Shown: piece after piece, positions 11,262-22,992 of the stretch
Layout: each line of letters starts with the position of its first letter
Numbering within the stretch: position 1 is the first letter of the stretch
Source: Acanthosepion lycidas
Taxonomy: Eukaryota > Mollusca > Cephalopoda > Sepiida > Sepiidae
Assembly: GCA_963932145.1 (NCBI GenBank)
Contig: OZ010599.1
Location: 47,278,287 to 47,342,286, forward strand
DNA: 64,000 nucleotides
Direction: 5' to 3'
Program-made: the position numbers and the translations under genes
The notes under the pieces: model-generated
What the model saw: only the letters and a program-made list of their open reading frames with translations
Database searches by the model: none
Told to the model about the DNA's origin: nothing

Positions 11262-13130
11262 GTGTGTGTGTGTGTGTATATATATGTATGTATATTATTT
11301 TTATTATAAGAGATTATAATAAAAACGATGAAATTGCTACACAAAAGCTTTCATGTTTCAATACTATGATTGTACTTCTTCAGGCGATGATAACTGGTGA
11401 TTAAATGATTTTTAAGGAAATTTAAAAACAAAGTGTTACCTCTTTTTCTGAAAGTTAAAGTGGGGGAACATAAGTCCAAATTAAAGATAGACTTGTGGAT
11501 ATATCTTGATTAACCAATTAAATGTCAAATCTGTTAAATAGAAAAGTAAGCTCAAAGGGTGGAGGTGGGTGAGTTATTTTTTCATGTCATAATTAACTGG
11601 AACATATAGGCCATCATTGACAATTCAGGAAAATATATCGGCAACAAATGTACCGTGATTGTAAACAGATATAACGTTCAATTTTTTGAAAGAGCATTGA
11701 AGGGAGAGGGAGGTTAATCAGATAAAAAGTTAACAGAAAAAAAAATTAAAAATGTGGAACATCTATATCTATATAAGATAATAATACTAACTGGACAGCA
11801 ATACATAGCAATATTAAAGATGCATAAACAAAATAAGGTAATTACTCGTAGAGAGGGGACCCTTATAGGCTAATAAATTATGGCTATAAGAAAATGGTAA
11901 TATGTAATTTTAAAAAATTTAACTATATTTTAAAGTAAAAGATAAACTTTGGCAATTTACAGTTAATTCACTCTTTTGATTTAATAGATTTTTTGTCAGC
12001 AAATTTGATGATTTCTATTTTTTTCATGTAAACATAAGAAACATGGTTCATTTAAAGATTTACAAGTTTGTTTTTTTTGTTTTTGTTTTATTAGTATTTT
12101 GTATCTTACCATAGGGGTTTTATTAACTTCTTTTAAGTTCCAAAAATATTTAGAAAGGGATGTCCTATTTTTGTACATGTTATTGGAGAAAGATAATACA
12201 TGTTGGTATCACCTAGTTGTAAAGGAATTCTTGATACTCCCAATATAAATTTTTTTTAACTGTTGGATTTTCTATAGCAGAAATAGTGCTTAGGTAAACA
12301 AGAGTCTGTCTGACATCTGTTTTGCAATGGACATTCATTAGAATTTCTACATTTACCCTTGTTGGTATTATCTGCATTTGTTGCTTTGTAATGGCAATTA
12401 TTACTCACATTGTTGTATTGATTTAAAATTTTATTGTTTTTTAATAATTTTTTTCAAGATTATCAGTATAGCTATAGCTCAGTTTTAGTGTATTTCTATT
12501 AAAAATCTAAGTGAATTATTTCTGGGGAAGTGTTTCTCATTTAAATGGAGAAACTTCTGCTGTAACTTAGTACTAACCATTTGATTAAATGGGGGTGTGT
12601 ACCAAATTATTTTTCTGTTTCTATTTTTATTCTTACTATCACGGTTGTTATGTTTTATATATTTCATGTCAGGGCACTTATAGCTACTATTTTTTAAGGC
12701 AGTGTTATAAAATTTACTATGCTTGTAAAAGACATCTTCACTGGAAGAGTTATTGCTAATCCTATACTCTATGGAGGAGGGTATGTGTTTGATTACGGAT
12801 GAAGGGTGGTTAGAATTTGGGTGGATATATATTGGATTGGCATTTGTTTTCATGTAGGGTTAGAATACATTATTAACTAGGTCTAATGTAGCATCAAGGA
12901 AATCTACTTTTTTAAATTAGCGTTGAGCTTAACTTTAAGGTTGAGACTTTTAAACTCTCTGTATATTAATTTCCTGATTTTGTCTTCTTTATGTGTAAGT
13001 TTTTATGCAGTTCTCAAACTTTCCCTAAAGTTCACTAGTTTAAAGTCTGTTTTAGTTCAAAATAAAATTTTTATTTTTAATTTCTTTTTGAACATTGTTA
13101 ATTCACCCATTTAATACTATAAATTATTAA
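11262..13130 (-). mobile_element. Penelope-like element, copy 1 (3' half, antisense in intron)
   Basis: On the minus strand, from high to low coordinate, I see four parts. The end of the reverse transcriptase has a 'DFLDATLDL' motif near 12890. The conserved 'NANPIYIHPNSNHP' block and 'KIIWYTPPFNQ' lie at 12485-12853. A Cys-rich linker resembling the CxC...CPL...C motif lies near 12330-12400. Then comes a GIY-YIG endonuclease remnant with 'LSKYFWNLKE' and 'CFLCLHEK' (11996-12178). The tail (11300-11420) contains a TGTTTCAATA stretch typical of Penelope 3' regions and abuts a TG/TA microsatellite at 11262-11300. Stops and frameshifts interrupt the frame. Confidence 0.85.
12485..12853 (-). pseudogene. 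Penelope-like reverse transcriptase C-terminal fragment
   Basis: An open stretch of 122 codons covers the region after the RT fingers/palm. It has the conserved 'YIHPNSNHPSSVIKHIPSSI' block, a long polar segment, and 'RNRKIIWYTPPFNQ' followed by 'KHFPRNNSLRFL'. These are characteristic of Penelope/Neptune-type proteins just before the GIY-YIG domain. The start Met is only the first in the open stretch and not a real initiation site. The fragment is closely related to the one at 20715-21297. Confidence 0.85.
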
Positions 13131-13196
13131 TTTAATAATTATAATTACAATTATGTAATATAAACACAAAATGAATTCATGTTGTTCTGCCAGGCA

Positions 13197-13198
<2 letters not shown>

Positions 13199-13236
<38 letters not shown>
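13199..13236. repeat. ATT microsatellite
   Basis: About 12 perfect ATT units. Confidence 0.95.
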
Positions 13237-13401
13237 TTAATTTATAAAAAAGAAAAAAAAACTGTATGAAATTCCTACCTATGTCACATTTGATTTCTTC
13301 ACATAAAAAATTGACCTTGTGTCTCAGATTGTCCTTATGGTGAGGCAGTTAAATTAGAATAATTTGTTTTTATAATAGTTTTAATCCATAAAATCATTTT
13401 T

Positions 13402-13486
13402 AGTCTTGGTTATTGAAAAGATTTATTTTTGTTTACATAGCATATTATATAAACAAAAATAATTCTTCTTTCCAATAACTGAGACT
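13402..13486. repeat. Long imperfect hairpin
   Basis: Arms 13402-13435 and 13450-13486 are near-perfect reverse complements (agtcttggttattgaaaag against ctttccaataactgagact, plus taaacaaaaat/atttttgttta), with a loop of about 14 bases. Weaker pairing continues outward. Size and shape would suit a small MITE or a pre-miRNA-like foldback. There is no further evidence for either. Confidence 0.6.
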
Positions 13487-15127
13487 TAAAATTAAACATT
13501 CTTTTCATGAAACTTAAATTTGTTTCTATGAAATTCATGTATTTCTTAAAATTTCGTAGTTTTCGAGATGGATTTTCATCTTTATTTATTTAAAAAACAC
13601 AAACAAACTTTTATTTGAAGTTTCCTGAAAAAAAGCTTTATAACACAAAAGTTTGTATTAAAAAACCTAAGGTTTAATTTCCATCAAAAATTCTATTTAA
13701 TTTTATTTTACTAATATTTTTCTTTGACATAATTGAACTTTCCCGTGTTAAAATATTATTGCATTTAAAATATTTTGAACTTTTTCCTCATTTATTCCTC
13801 CTCAGAGCCAAACGAGATGCAAATTTTTATAGGTAGAAGTGTATAAAAGAAAGTTAAAAATTAATATTTTTATCACATTTTTTTTTCTGGCATGATTAAG
13901 CTATATTTTTTTTACTTTTAACATGATTTGTTTCAATATTTTAAAAATAAAACTAGTTAAATTTCATCTAATAATAATCTAATAAATAACTGAAAAAAAT
14001 CGACCCCATGCAAAAAATACACATTTACATCTGTTCTCATCCTTATGAAGATTTTAATCATTTGTAATCTTATTTTAATATTTTGTAACAGTTGAATGTC
14101 ACACCTTATAAAATAATCTATTTTTTAAAAAATAAATCAAGGGATATGTTTTTACTTTATTGTGCACTTTTACTCTTTTTCTTTTAAAAATAAAACACTT
14201 TTTGATTCTTTTTAGAAATTATCAAATTTTTTAGTTGTGAGAAATTTATTTTAGACAGTAAAACTTATTAGTGGTTAAATTTTTTAAATAAGATTGAAGA
14301 CCCTTAATTCTTATTAAATGTCCATAAGTAAATTTAAAATTTGCATTTATTTCTTATTCCCTGTCCTACAGGATTAGGTACACTTTGTACTTTATCAAAA
14401 TATATACATGAATTAAACTACAATAAATATGATGATGCTTTTCTGCTTAGAGTATTATTGTTGCAATACTTTATATACACACACACACACACATATATTA
14501 GAGTATCTCTTATTTTTGAAGTGCATGCTGAAATTGAATTGTCACCCCTAAATTTGTTCTATTCATTGAAAAATGACACATCTAAAATTTTAAGGAGATT
14601 GCATAATATTTCTAGAGGGCGCCTTTGCTTGTTAAAACTTAAAAGTTGGTCAAAAAAATAGACCCGTTTTCATTTTACAATTATGTAGCAAAGCATTATT
14701 AGTTGAATCTTTACAAATTATACACATTAGAAAATGAGAAACATTTTTTATCTAACAGTGAAAAATTTTAATTTTAACTGACATTTATTATTTTCAAGAC
14801 CCCAGTTATGCCAAGTGTATCCAATGACAAGCAGAAAGGTGTAGTTTGGAAGTTTTTTAAGATTTCTGATGATAACAAAATTAAAGCAATATATCAGCTA
14901 TAGCTAGGTACCTTCAGTGATGTACGTAAAGAAATTGTTCTCTTTATTGTTTAAACTCGCCGAATTACCTGCGCCTTGCTGCATGTCACACATTTTTTTT
15001 GTAAGAAAATGATGATTGATTTTAAATTATTATAGTTTGTGGAGAAAAATGATGTATTTCAATATTACACAATGATCTTGCTGATGTGACTTCCATCTTC
15101 TGACATTCTCTCTCTATATTTTGGATA
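13487..15127. other. AT-rich intron, no gene seen
   Basis: Holds a CA microsatellite (14476-14493) and AT-rich sequence with no recognisable domain in any frame. Confidence 0.5.
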
Positions 15128-15293
15128 GGAGTCATTTTCTTATTTAAATTTAATTTGTATCAAAGGGGAAAAAATTTTAGATGGTGAGACCCAGAGATCC
15201 CCTTTGATCAAAATGAAATATGCTTATCCAAGTAACCCAGGAGTCATTCACTTGTTCAAATTTAATTTATATCAAGGAGAAAAAAAACTTTCA
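15128..15293. repeat. Diverged ~110-bp tandem duplication
   Basis: The stretch 'aggagtcatt..caaatttaattt.tatcaa.g.gaaaaa' occurs at 15128-15180 and again at 15238-15293. A TA microsatellite (15336-15367) follows. Confidence 0.6.
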
Positions 15294-15331
15294 TGGGGGG
15301 GGGGGTTACAAACAGACACACAGAGGCTACA

Positions 15332-15368
<37 letters not shown>

Positions 15369-15813
15369 TGTTACCCAATTTTTTAAATAAAAAGTATATC
15401 TAACTTTATTTCTGAATTTGTTTTTCTACTAAATGTTTTATTAATAAATGTACTTTGTTCATTAAGTTTCCTGAACCAACTGTAGAGCCTGAAAATAATG
15501 AATTTTAATTATTGTAGGTATCAGAATTGGTAAAAAAATTGGTATCATCCCATCACTAATATATATAATGTGTGTGTTTGTGTATGGATCCTGTCAAATA
15601 AGAGAAAGCTGCCTGTGTGCAATAGGTCTTTAAAGGGAAATTATGTATATAGCAATTGCATTGAATAATGAATATCTATTCAGTTTGATTCCTGCTAGCC
15701 TGGTTAAATCTCTTGTCCTTTGCTACTCTTGTATATCTAAGTGCCTAATGATATTGTTGATATGCTTAAGTGATTGTAAATTAAGAAATATTTTTTTCTC
15801 TTTTTATTTGCAG

Positions 15814-18588
15814 GGGCGTCACTTGGATTCACTGCATATGAACATGAATAACAAATACTATCATGATGGCAGCTATCATGGGTCATTCAATTCTTCAAAA
15901 GGCTTATCGTCCCAGAATTTGCCATCTTACAAACGATCAAGATCAAAGTCTCAAGAACGTTCCTCCAGATCTTCTTATTATGATTCTGGAAATGAGAGCA
16001 AATGTTCTGGTTCTTACCAATCTCAGGTAGAAGAGTTTATTCGTGAAAATCTTAATGCTTCTCGACATAAATCCTCAAAGCAAAGGAAAGATAATAGAAA
16101 GAAAGACTTAGAGCTACTTGAAAAGCTACACAGAGTTAAAGATCCTGCTTTGGAGAAGGAGCTGAAGAAATTAGCCAAAGAGAAGATTAGGAGACACTCA
16201 AAGAGTAGTCGACATAAAGAAAGTAGATTTTCCTGCTCTGATTATGAGCAAAGAGAATATTCACTTGATCGTGAAAGTGAGGAGCGATCCCCTTTGTGGA
16301 AATCTGTCCGCAGATCCCCATCACCTTCATCATATAATAAAAATAACCCAGACTGGTATAAAGGCTGCAGTGCATCAACCACAAGATCATTGAAATCAAA
16401 TATGAAAAACAAAACTGCATCTTCAGTATCACCTCTCATCTTGCAAGGTATCAGCTTTAATGAAGTGGAAGATGAAGATACATTCTTATATGGCGATGAG
16501 AGTACCTCTCCAGTAAAATTTCAGGGAAAATCTCAGAAAGAATTTGGTGGTTCACATAAATCTAGAAGGTCTCCGTTGCATGATGAAACTGACAGTGATA
16601 GTAATATTACAGATTCTCATTCAAAACATAATATGTGGGATACAATTAATCAGATACTCAGTGAACAAAAACAAGAAAAGAAGTTCTGGCAGAGCATTTC
16701 TAGAAAGGTTAGGGATCCCATCATCTATGATAAATCCAGTCAGCCCCAAGACCCCACGATTAAAAACATCTTAAAATCCATTGGTTTCAATTTTGAGATG
16801 TCGAAACGTATGGAGGAGCGTGCTAAGCAGGTGTCCAACAAGTCGGAATTTCTCAAGACTGGCAAAAACAACCAGTATAGTCAGCAGGGAATACCAAATG
16901 TGTCTGTAGAAATGGATAATGGCCTGATGGAAAGGACTCAAATGCAAATTCTGACTATCAAGAAATCTCTTCCTTGCAAAGATTTACTTACTGGTGTATC
17001 AAATATCGATACATCTTTACCACCCCGACCCAACAACTTTCCTGCTTCTCTGCCTCCACCACCCCCACCAATTTTTCCAAACAGACCACCACCAAATGTT
17101 CCGCCACCACTGCCACCTCCACCACCTCCCCCATCACCACCCGTTATACCTGCAGGTTATGGCCAAATTCCTCCACCTTGTGTAGGGATGCCTCCCTGTG
17201 TTCCATTTCTTCCCAGGCAGCAACCTCCTTTTCTGACCCCTAATGTTTATGCAAATGTACAGCCACCCCAGTTTGATTATGGTCTCTATAGTCGAAATCT
17301 TTATTATGATAGTGCTAACTCTCTTGCCTCTACATCTCCACAGTCACCAAGTATCCCATCTAATCCAACTGTCACTCCTTTGGTGGTTCCAAAGTCAGAT
17401 CCCCCTGTCCCGTGTGCCACTGCATCAGCCTCTTTACCAGGTTTCTCACGAAGAGATGATCACTCACCTCACTCTTTCAAGAGACACGGTTCACCAAAAG
17501 TTTCTAGATGGTCTCCTGAACGGGAATGGTCACCAAGAAAGAGTCAATCACCTCCTCCAAGAAGAGACTGGTCACCTTTATCTCCAAGAAAGAACCATAG
17601 ACAATCCTTTCGCTCTAGAAGAAGCAAAGACAGATCCCCAGGCTCTCGAAAGGAACAATTGAAACGCGATAGGTCTCCATTGCATCACAGTCATTCTACA
17701 GTGTCACAAAGGCCAAGGTCCCCTCCCTGGTTAGATAGAGAAAAAACCCCACCAAAATATGATGACTCTCCACCTACTTTGCAAAGACACAGTTGCTCTC
17801 CAACAAGATTTGATTCACCAAGCAGGAGTCGATCTTTGAAACAACCACAGTCTCTTAAACTGCAAGATTTAAAAAGTAGTACCGATGGTAATCCTGACAA
17901 ATCTGGTTCCAGCTCAAGTGATTCTAAGGAGACTGATTCTTTAAGTTCACATGAAATTGAACAGATGAAGAAGATACGATTGGAACATATCAATAAAGTG
18001 GAAACTCTTCAAAATGAGCTCAACATGCTTCGCAAACAGCAAAATGAACTGATGCGCAAGAAACAGCGTGTGAAAGATGGACACAAGGATCCAATTTTGG
18101 TTGAGAATGCTACTCTCCAAGATGAGATAAACAACCAAATGTCACTCCTAAAAGAAATTGTCAAAAAACTGTCCAAGGGTCTTGAATCTTCTGGCATCAA
18201 ATTGGAATTATTTCCTTATAATGAAGAATCTTACCAGCACTCAAAGCATTCAAAGAAATTGCCTGCAAACCATCCAAAACGTAAGAGTCAAAATGATGAT
18301 TACTTTGAGAAAAAGAGAAACAATAAATTTCAGGTTGATTCTTTAGACAAATCCCTTCCTTCACTTAGGTGTGAATTGCCCCCTGAAAATCTCCTATTGT
18401 CTAAGGGTGACCCTCCTTTTCCATTAAAAAGAAAAGTGAGCATGGACAAGAGTAATAGGCTGGATGATGACTTAATGTCATCTGATGGTAAAAGTTTGTC
18501 TGATAAGAAAATGCCTCCATTTCCTCTGCAAAAGTCATCTTTTTTGCAAGAAAGTTTCTCAGATAGGAGAAAGATGACAGATGATGAG
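15814..18588 (+). CDS. ZNF318: ZNF318-like protein, first visible exon (925 codons)
   Basis: A strong acceptor (long pyrimidine run, then TTTGCAG) ends at 15813, and the exon closes at GAG|GTAAGT (18588/18589). It is phase 0 at both ends. Residues counted from the exon start: RS/SR-rich region about 30-80, 'FLYGDE' at 224-229, an 'IKNILKSIGFNF' helix near 315-327, poly-proline about 414-443, WSP/SP/RS repeats about 543-673, and a coiled coil about 713-793 containing 'KDGHKDP' (754-760). FLYGDE, the ILKSIG-type helix and the RKKxxxKDGHKDPxLVE coiled coil are hallmarks of vertebrate ZNF318, a nuclear zinc-finger protein linked to transcription and RNA processing. With the later exons the visible protein is about 2,220 residues, close to human ZNF318 as I recall it. 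The initiating exon is not here; it may lie left of the window. Confidence 0.92.
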
Positions 18589-19441
18589 GTAAGTTATTTT
18601 TTTCTTCTGGATTTCAGATCTCTTTTACTTATTTAATCAAAATGATTCCAGTAGTTTTAGAAAGTAATGGAATGAATTGCTGAGGAAATATTAAAATTAA
18701 GTCAATATAATATAAACTCTAAATAGTTTGAAATATATTTTGAGGGTTATAATTAATTTTTTATTTTATTTTCTTAAGATTGTATTTAATTTACAATTGT
18801 ATCTAATTGTATTTGGAATAATACATTAGATTTCATTACTGAACAAAACCCGTAAAGTTGTCAAAATTGTTCTTTTATCACTTCTTGTAAACATGTAGAA
18901 TGACTAAATAGGTGCACAAGTGCACATCTCATCACGCTAGAATGGTTCATGTTTCACTAAAGAATTACATTTGATTAATTTCTTCATTATAAAAAAAGTA
19001 CTTTTAAAATAAATAATAATAAGTTTAAGATATATACAAATATAAATTAGGTCTGAATTTTACTAGTTTTGATTTGATCATCCAGAATGTTTGCCCTGAA
19101 TTAACATCTATTTTTAGATTGGTTAGTTTTATATTCATGCTAATTGTATTTGGAATAATACATTAGATTTCATTACTGAACAAAACCCATAAATCATGAT
19201 TATATTTTTAGATTGAAAAAAAAAAAAAATTTGATAGAAAAATATTAGTGAATTAGTTGTAAGTTGCTAATCTTTTACATACAACGTTTCTCTATACTTT
19301 TTTTTTTTTTTTTTCCAATTCTACTTTTGATTTTTAAGAGTCTCATTTTTCTGACAATTTTCTGATATTTGCAATTTCCAATTCCTTTTTTCATTTGTTT
19401 TTTCTTGAAGTTTCAATTGCTCTTCTTGTTCTGTCCCTCAG
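18589..19441 (+). other. Intron between exons 15814-18588 and 19442-19594
   Basis: GT-AG intron. It carries a ~55-bp direct repeat (18803-18858 and 19140-19194) and poly-T runs. No gene within. Confidence 0.85.
18803..19194. repeat. Pair of ~55-bp direct repeats in an intron
   Basis: 'ctaattgtatttggaataat' followed by 'acattagatttcattactga' and 'acaaaaccc' occurs at about 18803-18858 and 19140-19194, nearly identically, about 337 bp apart. Confidence 0.9.
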
Positions 19442-19594
19442 GATGAAAGTAAATTCCCAGAGGATCAACCTGGCACCCAAAAAATGAATTTTGAATATTT
19501 TGACCCCGGAAATCATTGGTGCCGCCATTGTAATCTTGTAGTTGGAAATATTTATGAACTTTTCCAACATCTTCAATCTAAGAAACATAAAGCA
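19442..19594 (+). CDS. ZNF318: ZNF318-like protein, exon with first matrin-type zinc finger
   Basis: The acceptor is CCCTCAG|GATGAA and the donor GCA|GTAAGT, giving 51 codons in phase 0. The exon encodes 'FDPGNHWCRHCNLVVG' and then a C-x2-C-x12-H-x5-H finger ending 'HLQSKKHK', the U1/matrin-type spacing. Vertebrate ZNF318 has the same finger with a closely similar 'GNHWC' lead-in. Such fingers bind double-stranded or structured RNA, or protein, in nuclear RNP factors. Confidence 0.93.
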
Positions 19595-19736
19595 GTAAGT
19601 AGAAAGAAAAATCCTTCTTTCATGTTTTGTTTTTAATGTAATTTAAATTATTTTAGTTTGTAATTTTTTTTAATGTTGTTGCTGTTTTTTGTTTGCTATT
19701 TAGAAAATAAATAGTAATACATTTTAGTTTCTCTTT

Positions 19737-19786
<50 letters not shown>

Positions 19787-21933
19787 TTATTATAGGATAT
19801 TACATTGAAACATGTAGGAACAATGCTACATAAATGCACTGATGTTTCAATGTGTATCAACACATCTCATCAGGTGTTAGTAAATGACTGAGTATTACAA
19901 TTATTAGGATTTACAACATCTTTTCTTACAAAAAGGATTTCAACGTCTTTTCTTACAAAAAAAAAGAAGAAAGAAAAGAAAAAGAGCAAAAAAGAAAGAC
20001 AAGATATAATCTTTTTCCAGAGAAAAGGAAGAAGAGAAAAAAGAAAAATATAAGGAAAGTATAGAAATATAAAGTAGCAAGACTTGTTATGTTTATAATC
20101 AGTTCAACCAATCAAAAGGGATTATGCTAAGTAAAAGGTCATCAAACACAGATTTAAAATTGCAATGAATAGACATTAAATTTGAAAGAAAATTTTGCTA
20201 CAATGTTAATGTCAAATAGCTGACATTTCCTATGATGAAGAAAAACGTAATTTAACAATACTTTATAGGAGATAAATAATATGGATTTTTAAGAAATAAA
20301 AGAAGAAAAAGGAAAGAAAAATATTTAACAAAATAACAAAAACTTAATAATAAAACAAAATATTTAGATAAATGGAGTAAACAAAACTTTTAAAACTGAA
20401 GGGTTTTATATAGGTATTAATAAAACAAATCAATAGAGAATGTTAAAACGTCAACCAAATGTATATACCTCTAGACAAAATATTACCAGTAATGTTAGAA
20501 GAGTAACATACAACTTTACTGCATTGAAAAAATCTAACTAAAGATAGGTTTTATATGTCTACAACAAGGTTATTCAACATATAAGAAGTGATTGTCAAAT
20601 TTCAAAGTCTATCAAGATTGCAGGGTTAAAGGTAAAATGTGTTTACAATTGACCGTTAATTCAAATCATTGATTTAATAAATTCTCCCTATTTAAAAATT
20701 TGATTATCCGTATTTCACCTGTAAACACAGAAAACAAGTCTCATATAAGGATTTACATGTACAATTTTGATTTTCTCAAGATTATTGGTGCAACTATAAC
20801 TCAGTTTTAAGGTATTCCTATTAAAAATCTTACTTAGACGGTTGCTTTTCAGAAAATGTTTGTCAGTTAATTTGAGAAACTTATGGCCTAACTTCATACT
20901 AACTAATTGATTAAATGGAGGTGTGTACCAGATGATTGTCCTATTTCTATTTCTTTTCTTTGAATTACCATCATATTCTCTAAACTGAATTTCAGTGGAC
21001 TTACACCCACTATTCCTAAGAACTTTATTGTACACACTGCTATGTTTCTCAAACACATCTTTTTTTTTTTGATGAATGTTTGCTAATTCTACATTCTACA
21101 GAGGAAGGAATATGTCTGATTATAGATGTTGAGTGATTAGAATTAGGGTGGATACAGATTGGGTTGGCATTGTTTTTCATATAAGGCTGAAAATTGTCAT
21201 AAACTAAACCCAACGTTACATCAAGAAAATCAATTTGTTTGATATTAGTACTTATTTTAACCTTAAGATCTAAACTTTTAAATTCCCTATGAATCATTTT
21301 TCTAAGTTTATCAACTTTAATTTGTGTAGAGTTTTTTCTACAACTATAAGACCATTTTCTATATATAGCTCTATACTATCTAGAGTAATTTCCTCATAAG
21401 CAGTAAGGTTATCTCCTTTTTTAACTCTAGATAGTCAAGGTAGGTTAGATATGATGGTAAGAAACTGTTTTTATTCACTACCAAAAATTATGTGATGGCC
21501 TGAATATATCATTATAGTGTTAATCTATAGAAGTTTAAATAGTATATTTTCAAATGTTTAGTTTATTTTTTTAAGAAAAACTGAATTAAAGTTAGCTGAA
21601 AAAAAAATTAAATTAATGAAACTCATTAAATAAAACAGCTGAACATATTTTGAATAATTTGTTTCACTTTATATTTGTTTTCATAAATTTAATGTATTTC
21701 AGTTTGAATTTGTGCCCTTCATTGCTTCTTTTTCTATTATTTCTTTTTTTTTAATGTGATTTTGAAATTTCTAATACTTCATTTCAACATAATAAACTTT
21801 CATATTAATAAAAATAATTTTTTAATCTGTTTTTCCCTTCTGAAAAAATAAATACATGAAATACTTGTGCATTTTCCATTAACCAGAACAATTAAGATCA
21901 GGAATTAACTTCTATTCACTCTTTCTTTCTTAG
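19595..21933 (+). other. Intron holding Penelope copy 2
   Basis: GT-AG intron. It begins with a TA/CA microsatellite (19744-19786), followed by an antisense Penelope-like fragment to about 21330, then AT-rich DNA with no recognisable feature. Confidence 0.85.
19744..21330 (-). mobile_element. Penelope-like element, copy 2 (3' end, antisense in intron)
   Basis: Minus-strand pieces at 21049-21297 ('KQIDFLDVTLGLV', 'ICIHPNSNHS') and 20715-21056 ('RTIIWYTPPFNQ', 'NRNTLKLSYSC') match copy 1 closely, with a frameshift between them around 21060. The GIY-YIG part seen in copy 1 is missing: sequence equivalent to the element's later 3' portion (20640-20700) follows almost directly. The tail at 19790-19880 shares the 'TGTTTCAATG' stretch and again abuts a TA/CA microsatellite at the same end as copy 1. 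Confidence 0.85.
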
Positions 21934-22030
21934 AAACTGGATCATTATGACCGTCCTTGGTTGCCAGAATCAGTTAGTAACCCAAGCAACAAGCCTAAAT
22001 ATGGTCAAGTACAAATGGCTCCCATCAAAG
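21934..22030 (+). CDS. ZNF318: ZNF318-like protein, inter-finger exon
   Basis: The acceptor is TTTCTTAG|AAACTGG and the donor AAAG|GTGAAT, a 97-base exon ending in phase 1. It encodes 'LDHYDRPWLPES', equivalent to the 'LDPYNRPW' linker after the first finger of vertebrate ZNF318, then a basic/polar linker ending in 'MAPIK'. The split Gly codon joins the next exon in frame. Confidence 0.92.
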
Positions 22031-22445
22031 GTGAATAGTCTAAAAACAATATTGTTTTTCAAAGTGTGATTTTTAGTAATTAATTGCAAAATATCAGATT
22101 TTTCTGTAAAATTTAAAACAACCATTTTTCTCCTTTCTTTCAAGAAAAAGAATATATTGCATGATAAAAAATAGTTTATCATGGCTAATAACTGAGTTTC
22201 ATAATATTTTCTTATAAAAATGTATATTTCGATACCTTTTCTACAACTTCAATAAGCTTAATGTCATTAAAACTTTAAAGTCAATTCCTGAAATAAGTTA
22301 AAAAATCTTTTTGGAATTTTGATGTTTAAAATATAGGATACACATCTTTCCAAAATTAATTTGTTATATAAGCATTTTTAGGAATAAATAAGTTTATTAC
22401 ATACAATTTTCCAACCCATGACTTGTCTGTTTCTTCTTGTTTTAG

Positions 22446-22564
22446 GTGTCGAGTTTCTTATGTCAACAAATGCATTCTATTGCACTTTGTGCAAAGAATT
22501 TTCTGGAGACGTTCTCAGTGCAGAAGCACATTTGAAAAGTGGTGGCCATAATATGACATATCAG
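22446..22564 (+). CDS. ZNF318: ZNF318-like protein, exon with second matrin-type zinc finger
   Basis: The acceptor is CTTGTTTTAG|GTGTCG, and the donor after ATATCAG is GTTGGTAT. It enters in phase 1 and leaves in phase 0. After 'GVEFLMSTNAFYC' comes a second C-x2-C-x12-H-x5-H finger ending 'HLKSGGHNMTYQ'. Vertebrate ZNF318 has the equivalent 'GSEFLVP..GFYCQLCEEF' finger. The spacing of both fingers is identical, as expected for the paired matrin-type module. Confidence 0.92.
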
Positions 22565-22922
22565 GTTGGTATATATTTGGCCTGGCAGCTGCCTAACCAC
22601 TGGTCATCTAGTCTTTCAACCTATCTGCTCCATATCAGTGGAAGCCACCTTCAGCAAAAAAAAGAAACAACTCAAAAAGAATTGTTTCATCTACGCTTAT
22701 ATTTTATGTATTTAGAATATTTCTACCAATCTGTTGATTGCTTACTTATTTGAAAATAAAGTCTTCATTTTTTTTATTTATATTTTGTTCTAAAATGTAA
22801 CATGATCTTTTTTTTTTTTTTTTGTTTGTTTCAAAGTTATTTGATTATGATTCTTGTTGTTGACTTATTTATTGTTCTTTGCCTATATTTTTATAAAAAC
22901 TTAATAATGAAAACATACACAC

Positions 22923-22992
<70 letters not shown>

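Noticed and set aside
13199..13236. Regular repeat array
   Set aside because: A simple ATT microsatellite with no spacers, in a eukaryotic intron; not a CRISPR array.
15643..15813. In-frame extension of the 15814 exon with upstream Met codons
   Set aside because: The stretch is hydrophobic and AT-rich and ends in a long pyrimidine tract plus TTTGCAG, so it is intron. The true upstream exon is elsewhere.
17243..17662. 139-codon open frame in another + frame
   Set aside because: Overlaps the ZNF318 exon and has no domain; the exon frame carries the recognisable motifs.
18589..18636. Frame continuing after GAG at 18588
   Set aside because: Runs into a consensus donor GTAAGT, then a stop 16 codons later. 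The next conserved block starts at 19442.
22565..22753. Reading frame continuing past the second zinc-finger exon
   Set aside because: A GT donor follows CAG at 22564. The continuing frame is not ZNF318-like, whereas the exon at 25598 continues the conserved block exactly.
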